A stretch of DNA of 11,107 nucleotides, from positions 1-11,107 of the forward strand of contig JAJRWO010000317.1 in NCBI GenBank assembly GCA_024276775.1. The letters run 5' to 3'. Positions 1 through 8,695 of the stretch are shown one piece after another (the first letter of the stretch is position 1; the number at the start of each line of letters is the position of its first letter). The translations under genes and the position numbers were made by a program. Below the pieces are notes generated by a model, which saw only the letters and a list, made by a program, of their open reading frames with translations, made no database searches and had not been told where the DNA came from. The stretch comes from Gammaproteobacteria bacterium (GTDB lineage Bacteria; Pseudomonadota; Gammaproteobacteria; Tenderiales; Tenderiaceae).

Positions 1-3000
1 TATCACGGGTCTTGGATGATTCTTGCGGAATACGTGCAAGCACGTCACCCACACCCACCTCAGCACCATCTTCCATTCCAACAATCGCGCCACCAGGCAG
101 AAAATACATAGCAGGAATATCCGTCCCCGCAATACACAACTCATCACCATTCGCATCAACCAGCCTAACCATTGGTTTCAAATCCTTACCGGCAGTACCA
201 CGCGCCTTTGGATCGGTGATCACCAAGTTAGACAAACCCGTAATATCATCGGTCGTCCGTTCCATACTGACACTATCAACAAAATCACTAAACTGAACCT
301 TACCAGCAACTTCTGTAATGACTGGGTGAGTATGCGGATCCCAGGTAGCAACAATCTGGCCTGCAGAAATCGTATCACCATCATCTGCTGTCAGTACTGA
401 GCCGTATGGAATTTTGTAACGCTCACGATCACGGCCATGCTCATCGACAACGATCAACTCACCAGAACGAGAAACGGCAACATTGTGGCCATCAGCATGC
501 TTCACCAGCTTGATATTATGCATACGCACAGTACCGGCCGATTTAACTTCTACATTGTTTTCAGCCGCTGAACGAGATGCAGCACCACCAATGTGGAAGG
601 TACGCATGGTCAGCTGAGTCCCTGGCTCACCAATTGACTGGGCAGCAATAACACCGACAGCCTCACCTGAATTAACCTGATGACCACGCGCCAAATCACG
701 ACCATAACAAGCAGCACAGATGCCATATCGTGTATCACAGGTAATGGGAGAACGGACCAAAACCTGATCGATGCTTGCATCTTCTAATAAATCAACCAAA
801 TGCTCATCTAGCAGAGTACCGGCAGTCACCAGGACTTCATCAACATCTGGCTTACAGATATCTTCAATCACCACACGACCCAACACCCTTTCACGCAACG
901 GCTCGACAACATCACCCCCCTCAATCAAGGGCATCATCAACAGACCATGCATGGTGCCACAATCATCCTCAGTCACGACTAAGTCCTGCGCCACATCAAC
1001 CAAACGTCGCGTTAAATAACCCGAGTTCGCGGTCTTCAAGGCCGTGTCAGCCAAGCCTTTACGTGCACCATGCGTTGAAATAAAGTACTGAAGTACATTC
1101 AAGCCTTCACGGAAGTTCGCCGTAATTGGCGTTTCAATGATCGAACCATCTGGTTTAGCCATCAAGCCACGCATCCCTGCAAGCTGACGAATCTGTGCTG
1201 CACTACCGCGAGCACCTGAATCAGCCATCATAAAGATGGAATTGAACGAGTCCTGTTTAACCTCATTACCATCTTTATCAATAACGAGATCACTGCCCAG
1301 TTTATCCATCATTGCCTTAGCAACGCGGTCATTGGTATGTGACCATATATCAACCACTTTATTGTAGCGCTCACCATTGGTCACCAGACCTGAGATATAC
1401 TGATTCTCAATCTCTTTAACCTCAGCCGCCGCCGCCGCAATAATGCCTTCTTTTTCACTAGGGACCGCCATGTCATTAATACCGATGGAAATACCTGACT
1501 TGGTTGAAAAGCTGAAGCCGGTATACATTAACTGGTCAGCAAAAATAACGGTTGCCTTCAAGCCCAAACGACGATAGCAAGTATTAATCAGGCCTGAAAT
1601 TGCCTTTTTGGTCATGGTCTGATTGAACAGCTCAAACGGCAAACCCTTTGGCAGCAACTCTGCCAACAAGGCACGACCGACAGTGGTATCAACAATCTTA
1701 ATCGCCGTATTAATGTCACCGCTTACTGTATCAAGAACATCTTCCTTGATGCGCACTTTAACCTTGGCATGAATATTGACAGCCTTGGTTTCCCAAGCTC
1801 GGCGTAACTCAGCCAAACCAGAAAAGGCCATGCCTTCACCTTTGGCATTTATGCGCTCACGGGTCATGTAATACAAGCCCAAGATAACGTCCTGCGAAGG
1901 CACAATAATTGGCTCACCGTTAGCCGGTGACAAAACGTTGTTGGTCGCCATCATTAGCGCACGCGCTTCAATCTGCGCTTCCAGCGACAATGGTATGTGA
2001 ACCGCCATTTGATCACCGTCAAAGTCAGCGTTATAAGCCGTACAAACCAGCGGGTGCAACTGAATGGCTTTACCCTCAATCAATACTGGCTCAAACGCCT
2101 GAATGCCAAGACGATGAAGTGTCGGCGCACGATTCAACATAATTGGATGCTCACGAATAACTTCTTCGAGAATATCCCAAACTTCAGCGCCTTCACGTTC
2201 AACCAGCTTTTTAGCCGCTTTGATTGTCGTCGCCAGACCACGCAATTCCAACTTACTAAAGATAAACGGCTTGAACAATTCAAGTGCCATCTTCTTTGGC
2301 AAACCACACTGATGCAGTTTCAGGGTTGGGCCAACCACGATGACTGAACGCCCCGAATAATCAACACGTTTACCCAGTAGGTTTTGACGAAAACGACCTT
2401 GTTTACCTTTAATCATATCAGCCAGAGATTTCAGCGGCCGTTTATTGGTCCCCGTAATGGCTTTGCCACGACGACCATTATCCAGCAGTGCATCGACAGA
2501 CTCTTGCAACATTCGCTTTTCATTACGAACAATAATATCCGGCGCATTAAGATCCAACAAACGCTTGAGGCGATTATTACGATTGATAACGCGGCGATAC
2601 AGATCATTCAAATCAGATGTCGCAAACCGGCCACCATCAAGTGGCACCAATGGACGCAACTCTGGTGGCAGAACAGGCAAAACAGTCATGACCATCCATT
2701 CAGGCTTATTACCCGAATCAAGGAAGGCCTCCATCAATTTGAGACGCTTGGTCATTTTCTTGATCTTGGTCTCAGAATTTGTATTCGGAATTTCTTCACG
2801 AAGCATGGCGACTTCGCCTTGCAAATTTATTTGAATCAGCAATTCACGCACAGCCTCAGCGCCCATTCGGGCATCAAAGTCATCACCAAACTCTTCAATC
2901 GCATCAAGGTAGCCCTCATCATTCAACAGCTGGCCTTTTTCCAAGGTAGTCATCCCTGGGTCAATCACCACAAAAGCTTCAAAATAAAGTACACGCTCAA

Positions 3001-3406
3001 TATCACGCAGGGTCATATCCAACAGCAGCCCCATACGCGAAGGCAGTGATTTCAGAAACCAGATATGCGCAACAGGACTGGCAAGATCAATGTGAGCCAT
3101 ACGATCACGACGAACCTTGGCCACTGTGACTTCAACACCACATTTTTCACAAATCACACCACGATGTTTCAGGCGCTTATATTTTCCGCACAGACATTCG
3201 TAATCTTTTACCGGGCCAAAAATTTTGGCGCAAAACAGGCCATCGCGTTCAGGCTTGAATGTCCGATAATTGATGGTTTCAGGTTTTTTAACCTCACCAA
3301 AGGACCAGGAACGAATCTTCTCTGGCGAAGCAAGCCCGATACGAATCGCATCAAACTCATCATTACTTTGGCCTTGTTGCTTTAATAGATTAAGCAGATC
3401 TTTCAC
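1..3406 (-). CDS. rpoC: DNA-directed RNA polymerase subunit beta' (3' end outside window)
   Basis: This is the largest catalytic subunit of RNA polymerase, which forms the active-centre cleft with beta. I translated 1135 codons without a stop. The frame is still open at base 1, where the text matches E. coli residues near 1133 of 1407, so about 270 C-terminal residues are missing. Visible landmarks are the N-terminal zinc site (Cys71, 73, 86, 89), the catalytic NADFDGDQ loop with Asp461, 463 and 465 chelating Mg2+, the second zinc site (Cys816, 890, 897, 900), and the trigger helix MRTFHIGG with His938. The large trigger-loop insert typical of gammaproteobacteria follows. The start is GTG, as in E. 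coli rpoC, placed 8 nt after an AGGAG. Numbering runs one residue ahead of E. coli at the active site and two ahead by the second zinc site. The segment around residues 540-570 is the least like E. coli. It lies 57 nt after rpoB and is surely co-transcribed with it. Confidence 0.99.
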   Translation of the reverse strand, partial: MKDLLNLLKQQGQSNDEFDAIRIGLASPEKIRSWSFGEVKKPETINYRTFKPERDGLFCAKIFGPVKDYECLCGKYKRLKHRGVICEKCGVEVTVAKVRRDRMAHIDLASPVAHIWFLKSLPSRMGLLLDMTLRDIERVLYFEAFVVIDPGMTTLEKGQLLNDEGYLDAIEEFGDDFDARMGAEAVRELLIQINLQGEVAMLREEIPNTNSETKIKKMTKRLKLMEAFLDSGNKPEWMVMTVLPVLPPELRPLVPLDGGRFATSDLNDLYRRVINRNNRLKRLLDLNAPDIIVRNEKRMLQESVDALLDNGRRGKAITGTNKRPLKSLADMIKGKQGRFRQNLLGKRVDYSGRSVIVVGPTLKLHQCGLPKKMALELFKPFIFSKLELRGLATTIKAAKKLVEREGAEVWDILEEVIREHPIMLNRAPTLHRLGIQAFEPVLIEGKAIQLHPLVCTAYNADFDGDQMAVHIPLSLEAQIEARALMMATNNVLSPANGEPIIVPSQDVILGLYYMTRERINAKGEGMAFSGLAELRRAWETKAVNIHAKVKVRIKEDVLDTVSGDINTAIKIVDTTVGRALLAELLPKGLPFELFNQTMTKKAISGLINTCYRRLGLKATVIFADQLMYTGFSFSTKSGISIGINDMAVPSEKEGIIAAAAAEVKEIENQYISGLVTNGERYNKVVDIWSHTNDRVAKAMMDKLGSDLVIDKDGNEVKQDSFNSIFMMADSGARGSAAQIRQLAGMRGLMAKPDGSIIETPITANFREGLNVLQYFISTHGARKGLADTALKTANSGYLTRRLVDVAQDLVVTEDDCGTMHGLLMMPLIEGGDVVEPLRERVLGRVVIEDICKPDVDEVLVTAGTLLDEHLVDLLEDASIDQVLVRSPITCDTRYGICAACYGRDLARGHQVNSGEAVGVIAAQSIGEPGTQLTMRTFHIGGAASRSAAENNVEVKSAGTVRMHNIKLVKHADGHNVAVSRSGELIVVDEHGRDRERYKIPYGSVLTADDGDTISAGQIVATWDPHTHPVITEVAGKVQFSDFVDSVSMERTTDDITGLSNLVITDPKARGTAGKDLKPMVRLVDANGDELCIAGTDIPAMYFLPGGAIVGMEDGAEVGVGDVLARIPQESSKTRD

Positions 3407-3414
3407 TCTGTAGT

Positions 3415-3419
3415 CTCCT
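3415..3419 (-). promoter_or_regulatory. Shine-Dalgarno site that fixes the GTG start of rpoC
   Basis: AGGAG lies 8 nt upstream of the GTG at 3406-3404. No ATG in this frame nearby gives the expected KDLL N-terminus, so this site decides the non-ATG start. E. coli rpoC also begins with GTG. Confidence 0.85.
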
Positions 3420-3463
3420 ACTAATGTGACACGCTAGATGTCAGTCAAACAGCGTAACCTGAA

Positions 3464-6400
3464 TTACACGTTTTCCAGTTCGATATCGATGCCTAGGGCA
3501 CGAATTTCCTTCAGTAATACATTGAAGGATTCCGGCATACCAGGCTCCATGCGGTGATCACCATCAACGATGTTTTTATACATCTTGGTTCGGCCAGCCA
3601 CATCATCCGACTTAACGGTCAGCATTTCCTGCAAGGTATATGCAGCACCATAAGCTTGCAACGCCCAGACCTCCATCTCGCCAAAACGCTGACCACCAAA
3701 CTGCGCTTTACCACCCAGCGGCTGTTGAGTAACCAGACTATATGGACCGGTTGAACGGGCATGCATCTTGTCGTCAACCAAATGATTCAACTTCAGAATA
3801 TACATGTAACCCACTGTGGTCTGGCGCTCAAAGGCATCACCTGTACGGCCATCATACAATTGAGTTTGACCGCTATCAGGTAACCCAGCCAGCGCTAGCA
3901 AGCCCTTTATTTCTGCCTCACTAGCACCATCAAATACCGGTGTTGCCATTGGTACACCATTACGCAGATTAGCTGACATTTCAAGTATTTCGTCATCAGA
4001 AAAGCTCTTGAGGTCTTCCGTCTGGCCACTGGTGTTGTAAACCTTTTCCAGGAATTCACGCACATCGGCAATCTTGCGTTGTTGATCCAACATTTCACCG
4101 ATTCGCCGACCAAGCCCCTTGGCAGCCCACCCTAAGTGAACCTCAAGCACCTGACCAATATTCATACGCGAAGGCACCCCCAGTGGATTAAGGACGATAT
4201 CAACTGGCTCACCATTTTCATCGTATGGCATATCTTCCTCAGGCACGATCATTGAGATAACACCCTTATTACCGTGACGACCCGCCATTTTGTCACCCGG
4301 CTGAATCCGACGTTTCACCGCCAGATAGACCTTAACCATTTTCAGCACACCAGGTGCCAGGTCATCACCAGACGTCAATTTGCGTTTTTTCTCTTCGTAG
4401 AATTCATCAATTTCTTTACGTGACATTTTGATCTGCTCACCGAGCTGCTCAAGCTGAAGGTTGGCATCATCGTTATTCAGGCGAACCTCAAACCATTTGC
4501 CACGGCCAATATCCCCCAGATAAGCCTTGGTAATCTTATCGCCAGACCTGAGTTTATTGGGGCCACCGCCAGCAACCTTGCCAGCCAGTAACTTTTCTAC
4601 ACGCTGATAGATATCCTCCTCGACAATACGGAACTGCTCGTAAAGATCTTTTTTAACACGAATCAATTCTTCATTTTCAATTTCGAGAGCACGAGTATCT
4701 TTATCAACGCCATCACGCGTGAAAACCTGAACATCAATAATCGTACCACTCATACCCGATGGCACACGCAGCGAGGTATCCTTAACATCAGACGCTTTTT
4801 CACCAAAGATCGCACGCAGCAATTTTTCTTCAGGTGTCAATTGGGTTTCACCCTTCGGCGTCACTTTACCCACCAGAATATCGCCGGGTTTAACCTCAGC
4901 GCCAATGTAAACGATGCCCGATTCATCCAAACGTGACAGCGCACTTTCACCTACATTGGGAATATCAGAAGAAATCTCTTCAGAACCCAGCTTGGTATCA
5001 CGGGCAACACAATTCAGCGCCTCGATATGGATAGTGGTCAAACGGTCTTCTTTAACCACACGTTCTGAGATAAGAATGGAGTCCTCAAAGTTGTAGCCAT
5101 TCCACGGCATAAAGGCAACCAACATATTTTGCCCCAAAGCCAACTCGCCAATATCAGTCGATGGGCCATCAGCTAAAACATCACCACGGGCAACGACGTC
5201 ACCTTTTTTCACCAACGGACGCTGATTAATGCAGGTATTCTGATTAGAACGGGTATATTTAGTGAGATTATAAATATCAACACCCGGCTCACCCGGAATA
5301 GTATCAGCATCGTCAACACGAACAACCACACGTGCAGCATCAACAGAATCAACCACACCACCACGCTTGCTAATAACACAAACACCAGAATCAATTGCAA
5401 CCGTGCGTTCCATCCCTGTTCCACACAAAGGTTTTTCAGCGCGCAACGTTGGTACAGCCTGACGTTGCATATTCGACCCCATCAAGGCTCGGTTAGCATC
5501 ATCATGCTCAAGAAAAGGGATCAACGAAGCAGCAACCGAAACAATCTGCCGCGGTGAAACGTCAACATAATTAACACGGTCACGCGGGGATAACGTAAAT
5601 TCATTTTTATGGCGACATGAAACCAAGTCATCCAGAAGATTGTTTTTAGCGTCCACAGCGACACTGGCCTGAGCGATAACATACTCACCCTCTTCAATCG
5701 CGGATAAATACTCAATATCATCAGTGATACGCGAATCAATAACCTTGCGATACGGTGTTTCCAGAAAGCCATATTCGTTGGTACGCGCATATACCGCCAA
5801 TGAGTTGATCAAACCGATGTTCGGCCCTTCAGGTGTTTCAATGGGACAGACACGACCATAATGCGTTGGATGTACATCGCGCACCTCAAAACCAGCACGC
5901 TCACGGGTCAAGCCACCCGGGCCAAGCGCAGAAACACGACGCTTATGCGTAATCTCAGACAAAGGATTATTTTGATCCATAAACTGAGACAGCTGGCTTG
6001 AACCAAAAAACTCTTTCACTACCGCTGAAACGGGCTTGGCATTGATCATTTCTTGTGGCATCAAGCCTTCGCTTTCAGCCATACCAAGACGCTCTTTAAC
6101 TGCGCGTTCAACACGCACCAGTCCAATACGGAATTGATTCTCGATCATTTCACCGACCGAACGGATACGACGATTGCCCAAGTGATCAATATCATCAACA
6201 GTGTCAAAACCATCTTTGATATTTATCAATGCTTTGATGACATCAAAAATATCTTTTTTGTCTAATGTTCCAGAACCAATAATTTCCTCACGCTTCAGAC
6301 GGCGATTAAACTTCATTCGACCAACAGCTGACAAGTCATAGCGTTCGTCAGTGAAGAATAAATTTTTAAACAATGCACCTGCCGACTCTTTTGTTGGTGG

Positions 6401-7537
6401 CTCACCCGGACGCATCATGCGATAGATTTCAACCTGTGCTTCCAACTCATCATTGCTAGTATCGATGCGCAAGGTATCCGAAATATATGAACCGTGATCC
6501 AAATCATTTGTAAATAATGACCTAAACTGTTTAACGCCTGCTTCACGCATTTTTTGGAGCAACTCTTCTGTTATTTCTTCGTTGCAGTTAACCAACACCT
6601 CTCCTGTGGTTTCATCGATGACATCACTGCCAATCGCCTTGCCAATCAAATAATCGTCTGGCACGACCAGCGTTTTCATCTTGGCCTTATTCATTTCACG
6701 AATATGGCGCGCCATAATGCGGCGCCCAGCCTCAACGACAACAGCACCTTTAGGTGACTTAATATCGAACAGTGCTGTTTCACCTTTTAGGCGGTCAGGG
6801 ACAAGTTCAAGCTCAGCGCCTTCGGTTAGAAGCGTGTAATTATTGTATTCAAAAAACTCATCGAGAATTTCAACTGTTGAGTACCCCAAAGCACGCATCA
6901 AAACTGTGATTGGAAGCTTACGACGCCTATCAATACGCACAAACATATTATCATTTGGGTCAAATTCAAAATCTAACCATGAACCACGATATGGAATAAC
7001 CCGAGCAGAAAACAGTAGCTTGCCGGAAGAATGAGTCTTACCTTTATCGTGCTCAAAAAAGACACCCGGTGAACGGTGCAACTGAGAAACCACAACACGT
7101 TCCGTGACATTAACAACAAAAGTTCCATTTTCAGTCATCAACGGCACTTCGCCCATATAGACTTCTTGCTCTTTTATATCCTTGATTGTCTTTACTTTAG
7201 AATCCTTATCATAAATCACCAAACGGAGTTTAACGCGCAAGGGGGCAGAAAAAGTCATGCCGCGCATCTGACACTCACGTACATCAAATGCAGGCACCCC
7301 CAAGCGATAACTTACATATTGCAATTCAGCGCTGCCAGTATAGCTTTGAACTGGGAACACTGAAGAAAATGCCGCGTGCAAACCAACCTCGGCCCGCTGA
7401 CCAACAGCAGCGTCTGCCTGGAGAAATTTACGATAGGAGTCTAGCTGCGTCGCCAGCAAATATGGGACTTCAAGCACACTAGGCTGTCCACCAAACGTCT
7501 TTCGAATGCGTTTCTTTTGCGTAAAAGAATAGGCCAT
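3464..7537 (-). CDS. rpoB: DNA-directed RNA polymerase subunit beta
   Basis: This is the second large catalytic subunit of RNA polymerase and the target of rifampicin. The protein has 1357 residues (E. coli 1342), and no frameshift is apparent. The rifampicin pocket reads SSQLSQFMDQNN and continues to THKRRVSALGP. It has Asp521, His531 and Ser536 at the positions of E. coli 516, 526 and 531, so all three main resistance sites are wild type. The acidic pair of NFEDSI is Glu818/Asp819, and the active-site lysines of GDKMAGRHGNKG are 1083 and 1091. The C-terminus ends in IDIELENV. The ATG at 7537 follows a TGAGGA (7549-7544). It sits 180 nt after rplL, behind an attenuator-like hairpin, and 57 nt before rpoC. 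Confidence 0.99.
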   Translation of the reverse strand: MAYSFTQKKRIRKTFGGQPSVLEVPYLLATQLDSYRKFLQADAAVGQRAEVGLHAAFSSVFPVQSYTGSAELQYVSYRLGVPAFDVRECQMRGMTFSAPLRVKLRLVIYDKDSKVKTIKDIKEQEVYMGEVPLMTENGTFVVNVTERVVVSQLHRSPGVFFEHDKGKTHSSGKLLFSARVIPYRGSWLDFEFDPNDNMFVRIDRRRKLPITVLMRALGYSTVEILDEFFEYNNYTLLTEGAELELVPDRLKGETALFDIKSPKGAVVVEAGRRIMARHIREMNKAKMKTLVVPDDYLIGKAIGSDVIDETTGEVLVNCNEEITEELLQKMREAGVKQFRSLFTNDLDHGSYISDTLRIDTSNDELEAQVEIYRMMRPGEPPTKESAGALFKNLFFTDERYDLSAVGRMKFNRRLKREEIIGSGTLDKKDIFDVIKALINIKDGFDTVDDIDHLGNRRIRSVGEMIENQFRIGLVRVERAVKERLGMAESEGLMPQEMINAKPVSAVVKEFFGSSQLSQFMDQNNPLSEITHKRRVSALGPGGLTRERAGFEVRDVHPTHYGRVCPIETPEGPNIGLINSLAVYARTNEYGFLETPYRKVIDSRITDDIEYLSAIEEGEYVIAQASVAVDAKNNLLDDLVSCRHKNEFTLSPRDRVNYVDVSPRQIVSVAASLIPFLEHDDANRALMGSNMQRQAVPTLRAEKPLCGTGMERTVAIDSGVCVISKRGGVVDSVDAARVVVRVDDADTIPGEPGVDIYNLTKYTRSNQNTCINQRPLVKKGDVVARGDVLADGPSTDIGELALGQNMLVAFMPWNGYNFEDSILISERVVKEDRLTTIHIEALNCVARDTKLGSEEISSDIPNVGESALSRLDESGIVYIGAEVKPGDILVGKVTPKGETQLTPEEKLLRAIFGEKASDVKDTSLRVPSGMSGTIIDVQVFTRDGVDKDTRALEIENEELIRVKKDLYEQFRIVEEDIYQRVEKLLAGKVAGGGPNKLRSGDKITKAYLGDIGRGKWFEVRLNNDDANLQLEQLGEQIKMSRKEIDEFYEEKKRKLTSGDDLAPGVLKMVKVYLAVKRRIQPGDKMAGRHGNKGVISMIVPEEDMPYDENGEPVDIVLNPLGVPSRMNIGQVLEVHLGWAAKGLGRRIGEMLDQQRKIADVREFLEKVYNTSGQTEDLKSFSDDEILEMSANLRNGVPMATPVFDGASEAEIKGLLALAGLPDSGQTQLYDGRTGDAFERQTTVGYMYILKLNHLVDDKMHARSTGPYSLVTQQPLGGKAQFGGQRFGEMEVWALQAYGAAYTLQEMLTVKSDDVAGRTKMYKNIVDGDHRMEPGMPESFNVLLKEIRALGIDIELENV

Positions 7538-7565
7538 CGGGGTTCCTCAGTCTTGTTACCTTTAC

Positions 7566-7599
7566 CTGCAGAGTCGCCCTCAGGAAGAAAACGCTGCAG
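7566..7599 (-). repeat. CTGCAG inverted repeat in the rpoB leader
   Basis: Two CTGCAG hexamers (7566-7571 and 7594-7599) could pair around a 22-nt loop in the RNA just before rpoB. In E. coli the rplL-rpoB spacer contains an RNase III processing site, so a long stem here would be of interest. However, only six pairs are continuous and each hexamer is itself a palindrome, so this could be chance. Confidence 0.3.
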
Positions 7600-7643
7600 C
7601 TCTCAAATTCTTTAATGTCACTATTTTATTGCCATCAGACGGC

Positions 7644-7672
7644 AAAAGGCCGGCGGCGCTAAGCCACCAGCC
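7644..7672 (-). terminator. Attenuator-like intrinsic terminator between rplL and rpoB
   Basis: In the RNA, a 10-bp stem forms between the arm 7672-7663 and the arm 7657-7648, with a 5-nt loop. All ten positions pair; eight are Watson-Crick, seven of those eight G-C, and two are G-U. UUUU (7647-7644) follows directly. The short U run and the position between rplL and rpoB suggest a leaky terminator. E. coli is known to have an attenuator in the same gap that lets only a fraction of polymerases into rpoBC. The read-through level cannot be judged from sequence. Confidence 0.75.
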
Positions 7673-7679
7673 ATTCTTA

Positions 7680-7701
7680 GGTGCTATAAAGCAAAAGCAC
7701 C
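7680..7701 (-). promoter_or_regulatory. Hairpin just after the rplL stop codon
   Basis: A perfect 6-bp stem GGTGCT/AGCACC (7680-7685 with 7696-7701) encloses a 10-nt AT-rich loop. It lies 16 nt past the rplL stop and 7 nt before the attenuator stem. It has no following U run, so it is not a terminator itself. It may stabilise the 3' end of rplL mRNA or serve as part of a processing site; this role is inferred. Confidence 0.45.
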
Positions 7702-7717
7702 CTGGCGCTGCAAAGCC

Positions 7718-8092
7718 TTACTTAATTTCAACAGAAGCGCCAGCTTCCTCAAGCTGTTTCTTAACTTCTTCAGCTTCGTCCTTAGATACACCTTCTTTAA
7801 CTGCAGCAGGTGCACTTTCAACCATGTCTTTCGCTTCTTTAAGACCCAGGCCAGTGATGCTACGTACCGCCTTAATCACAGAAACCTTGCCAGAACCAAA
7901 GCTCGTCATAACAACATTGAACTCAGTTTGTTCAACAGCAGCACCGCCTGCATCAGCACCCGCAGCCGGCGCAGCCGCTACAGCAGCAGCAGAAACACCA
8001 AACTTTTCTTCCATAGCTTCAACCAACTCAACAACTTCCATTACGGACATGCTGGCAATTGATTCCAAAATATCATCTTTAGATACAGCCAT
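7718..8092 (-). CDS. rplL: 50S ribosomal protein L7/L12
   Basis: This is the flexible stalk protein that recruits and stimulates the translational GTPases EF-Tu, EF-G, IF2 and RF3. It binds L10 as dimers. The protein has 124 residues against 121 in E. coli. The order is a helical N-terminal dimerisation and L10-binding domain (about 1-33, with MSVMEVVELVEAMEEKFGV), an Ala/Gly-rich hinge (about 34-54), and the globular factor-binding domain (55-124) with the family signature GLGLKEAKDMVE at 81-92. The ATG at 8092 has an AGGAG (8105-8101) 8 nt upstream, preceded by a U-rich stretch. It lies 72 nt after rplJ, as usual for a pair made from one mRNA, although L7/L12 is needed in several copies per ribosome. 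Confidence 0.99.
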   Translation of the reverse strand: MAVSKDDILESIASMSVMEVVELVEAMEEKFGVSAAAVAAAPAAGADAGGAAVEQTEFNVVMTSFGSGKVSVIKAVRSITGLGLKEAKDMVESAPAAVKEGVSKDEAEEVKKQLEEAGASVEIK

Positions 8093-8100
8093 TTGACTAT

Positions 8101-8130
8101 CTCCTATTTACAAAAAATTAAAAAATAAAA
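8101..8130 (-). promoter_or_regulatory. U-rich translation enhancer and Shine-Dalgarno of rplL
   Basis: In the RNA, 16 of 19 bases at 8130-8112 are U and the rest are A. The AGGAG of rplL follows at 8105-8101. U-rich unstructured sequence upstream of an SD is a known ribosomal protein S1 binding context that raises initiation. This would suit rplL, whose product exceeds other ribosomal proteins in stoichiometry. The enhancer role is inferred; the composition is directly visible. Confidence 0.55.
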
Positions 8131-8164
8131 CCATCGTTTTTGTTGCGATACCCAAGAAGCTTTA

Positions 8165-8695
8165 TCAAGCAGCTTCCTGCTTCTGGTCGCGTACTGCCGC
8201 AACAACACGCGTAACCTTGGTGGGTATCTCGTTGAGAGTACGTGCCAGCTTCTCGACAGGCGCAAGCATCAGCGCCATCACCAGGCTGATCGCCTGATCC
8301 TTGGTTGGCATCTTGGCCAGGCGTTCAATATCACCTGCGGCCAGCAATTTACCACCAATAGAAACCAGTTTAACTTCAAGCTTGCCATTATCCTTAGCGA
8401 AATCATGGATCACGCGAGCAGCGGCACCAGGATCTTCCTGGGAAAAAGCCAATACTAACGGACCCGTTAACGCCTCGTTCATGCACTCGAAGTCTGTACC
8501 CTGCAAAGCACGGCGAGCCAACGTATTTTTCACAACACGAAGATAAACACCCGACTCACGCGCCTTGAGACGCAACTCAGTCATTTGGCCTACAGACAGA
8601 CCAGCATACTCAGCTGCAATCGCAGACAAGGAGCCAGAAGCGACTTCTGCTACCTCGGCAACGATGGCTTTCTTATCGTTCAGATTAAGAGCCAT
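8165..8695 (-). CDS. rplJ: 50S ribosomal protein L10
   Basis: This is the base of the ribosomal stalk. It anchors to 23S rRNA beside L11 and carries L7/L12 dimers on its C-terminal helix. The protein has 176 residues, about 11 more than E. coli (165). The N-terminus MALNLNDKKAIVAEVAEVA, the rRNA-binding part with GVYLRVVKNTLARRA (49-63) and the PGAAARVIHDFAK block (89-101) are all conserved. The extra length lies in the C-terminal region (about 140-165), where L7/L12 binds. The ATG at 8695 has a strong GGAGGT (8706-8701) 5 nt upstream. In E. coli, the L10-L7/L12 complex represses its own mRNA, and the long structured leader here fits that. Confidence 0.98.
   Translation of the reverse strand: MALNLNDKKAIVAEVAEVASGSLSAIAAEYAGLSVGQMTELRLKARESGVYLRVVKNTLARRALQGTDFECMNEALTGPLVLAFSQEDPGAAARVIHDFAKDNGKLEVKLVSIGGKLLAAGDIERLAKMPTKDQAISLVMALMLAPVEKLARTLNEIPTKVTRVVAAVRDQKQEAA

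Noticed and set aside
12..400. Two overlapping plus-strand ORFs near the left edge
   Set aside because: Both are antisense to the trigger-loop insert region of rpoC, which reads cleanly through to base 1.
2384..3049. Plus-strand ORF of 221 codons opposite rpoC
   Set aside because: It lies fully antisense to the most conserved part of rpoC and has no recognisable domain. The open frame follows from the codon use of the gene on the other strand.
3407..3463. rpoB-rpoC gap checked for a terminator or hairpin
   Set aside because: Only the rpoC SD is visible; no stable stem or U run was found.
7629..8096. Plus-strand ORF of 155 codons rich in Ser, Ala and Thr opposite rplL
   Set aside because: Its composition mirrors the Ala-rich hinge and Glu/Lys codons of rplL read backwards.
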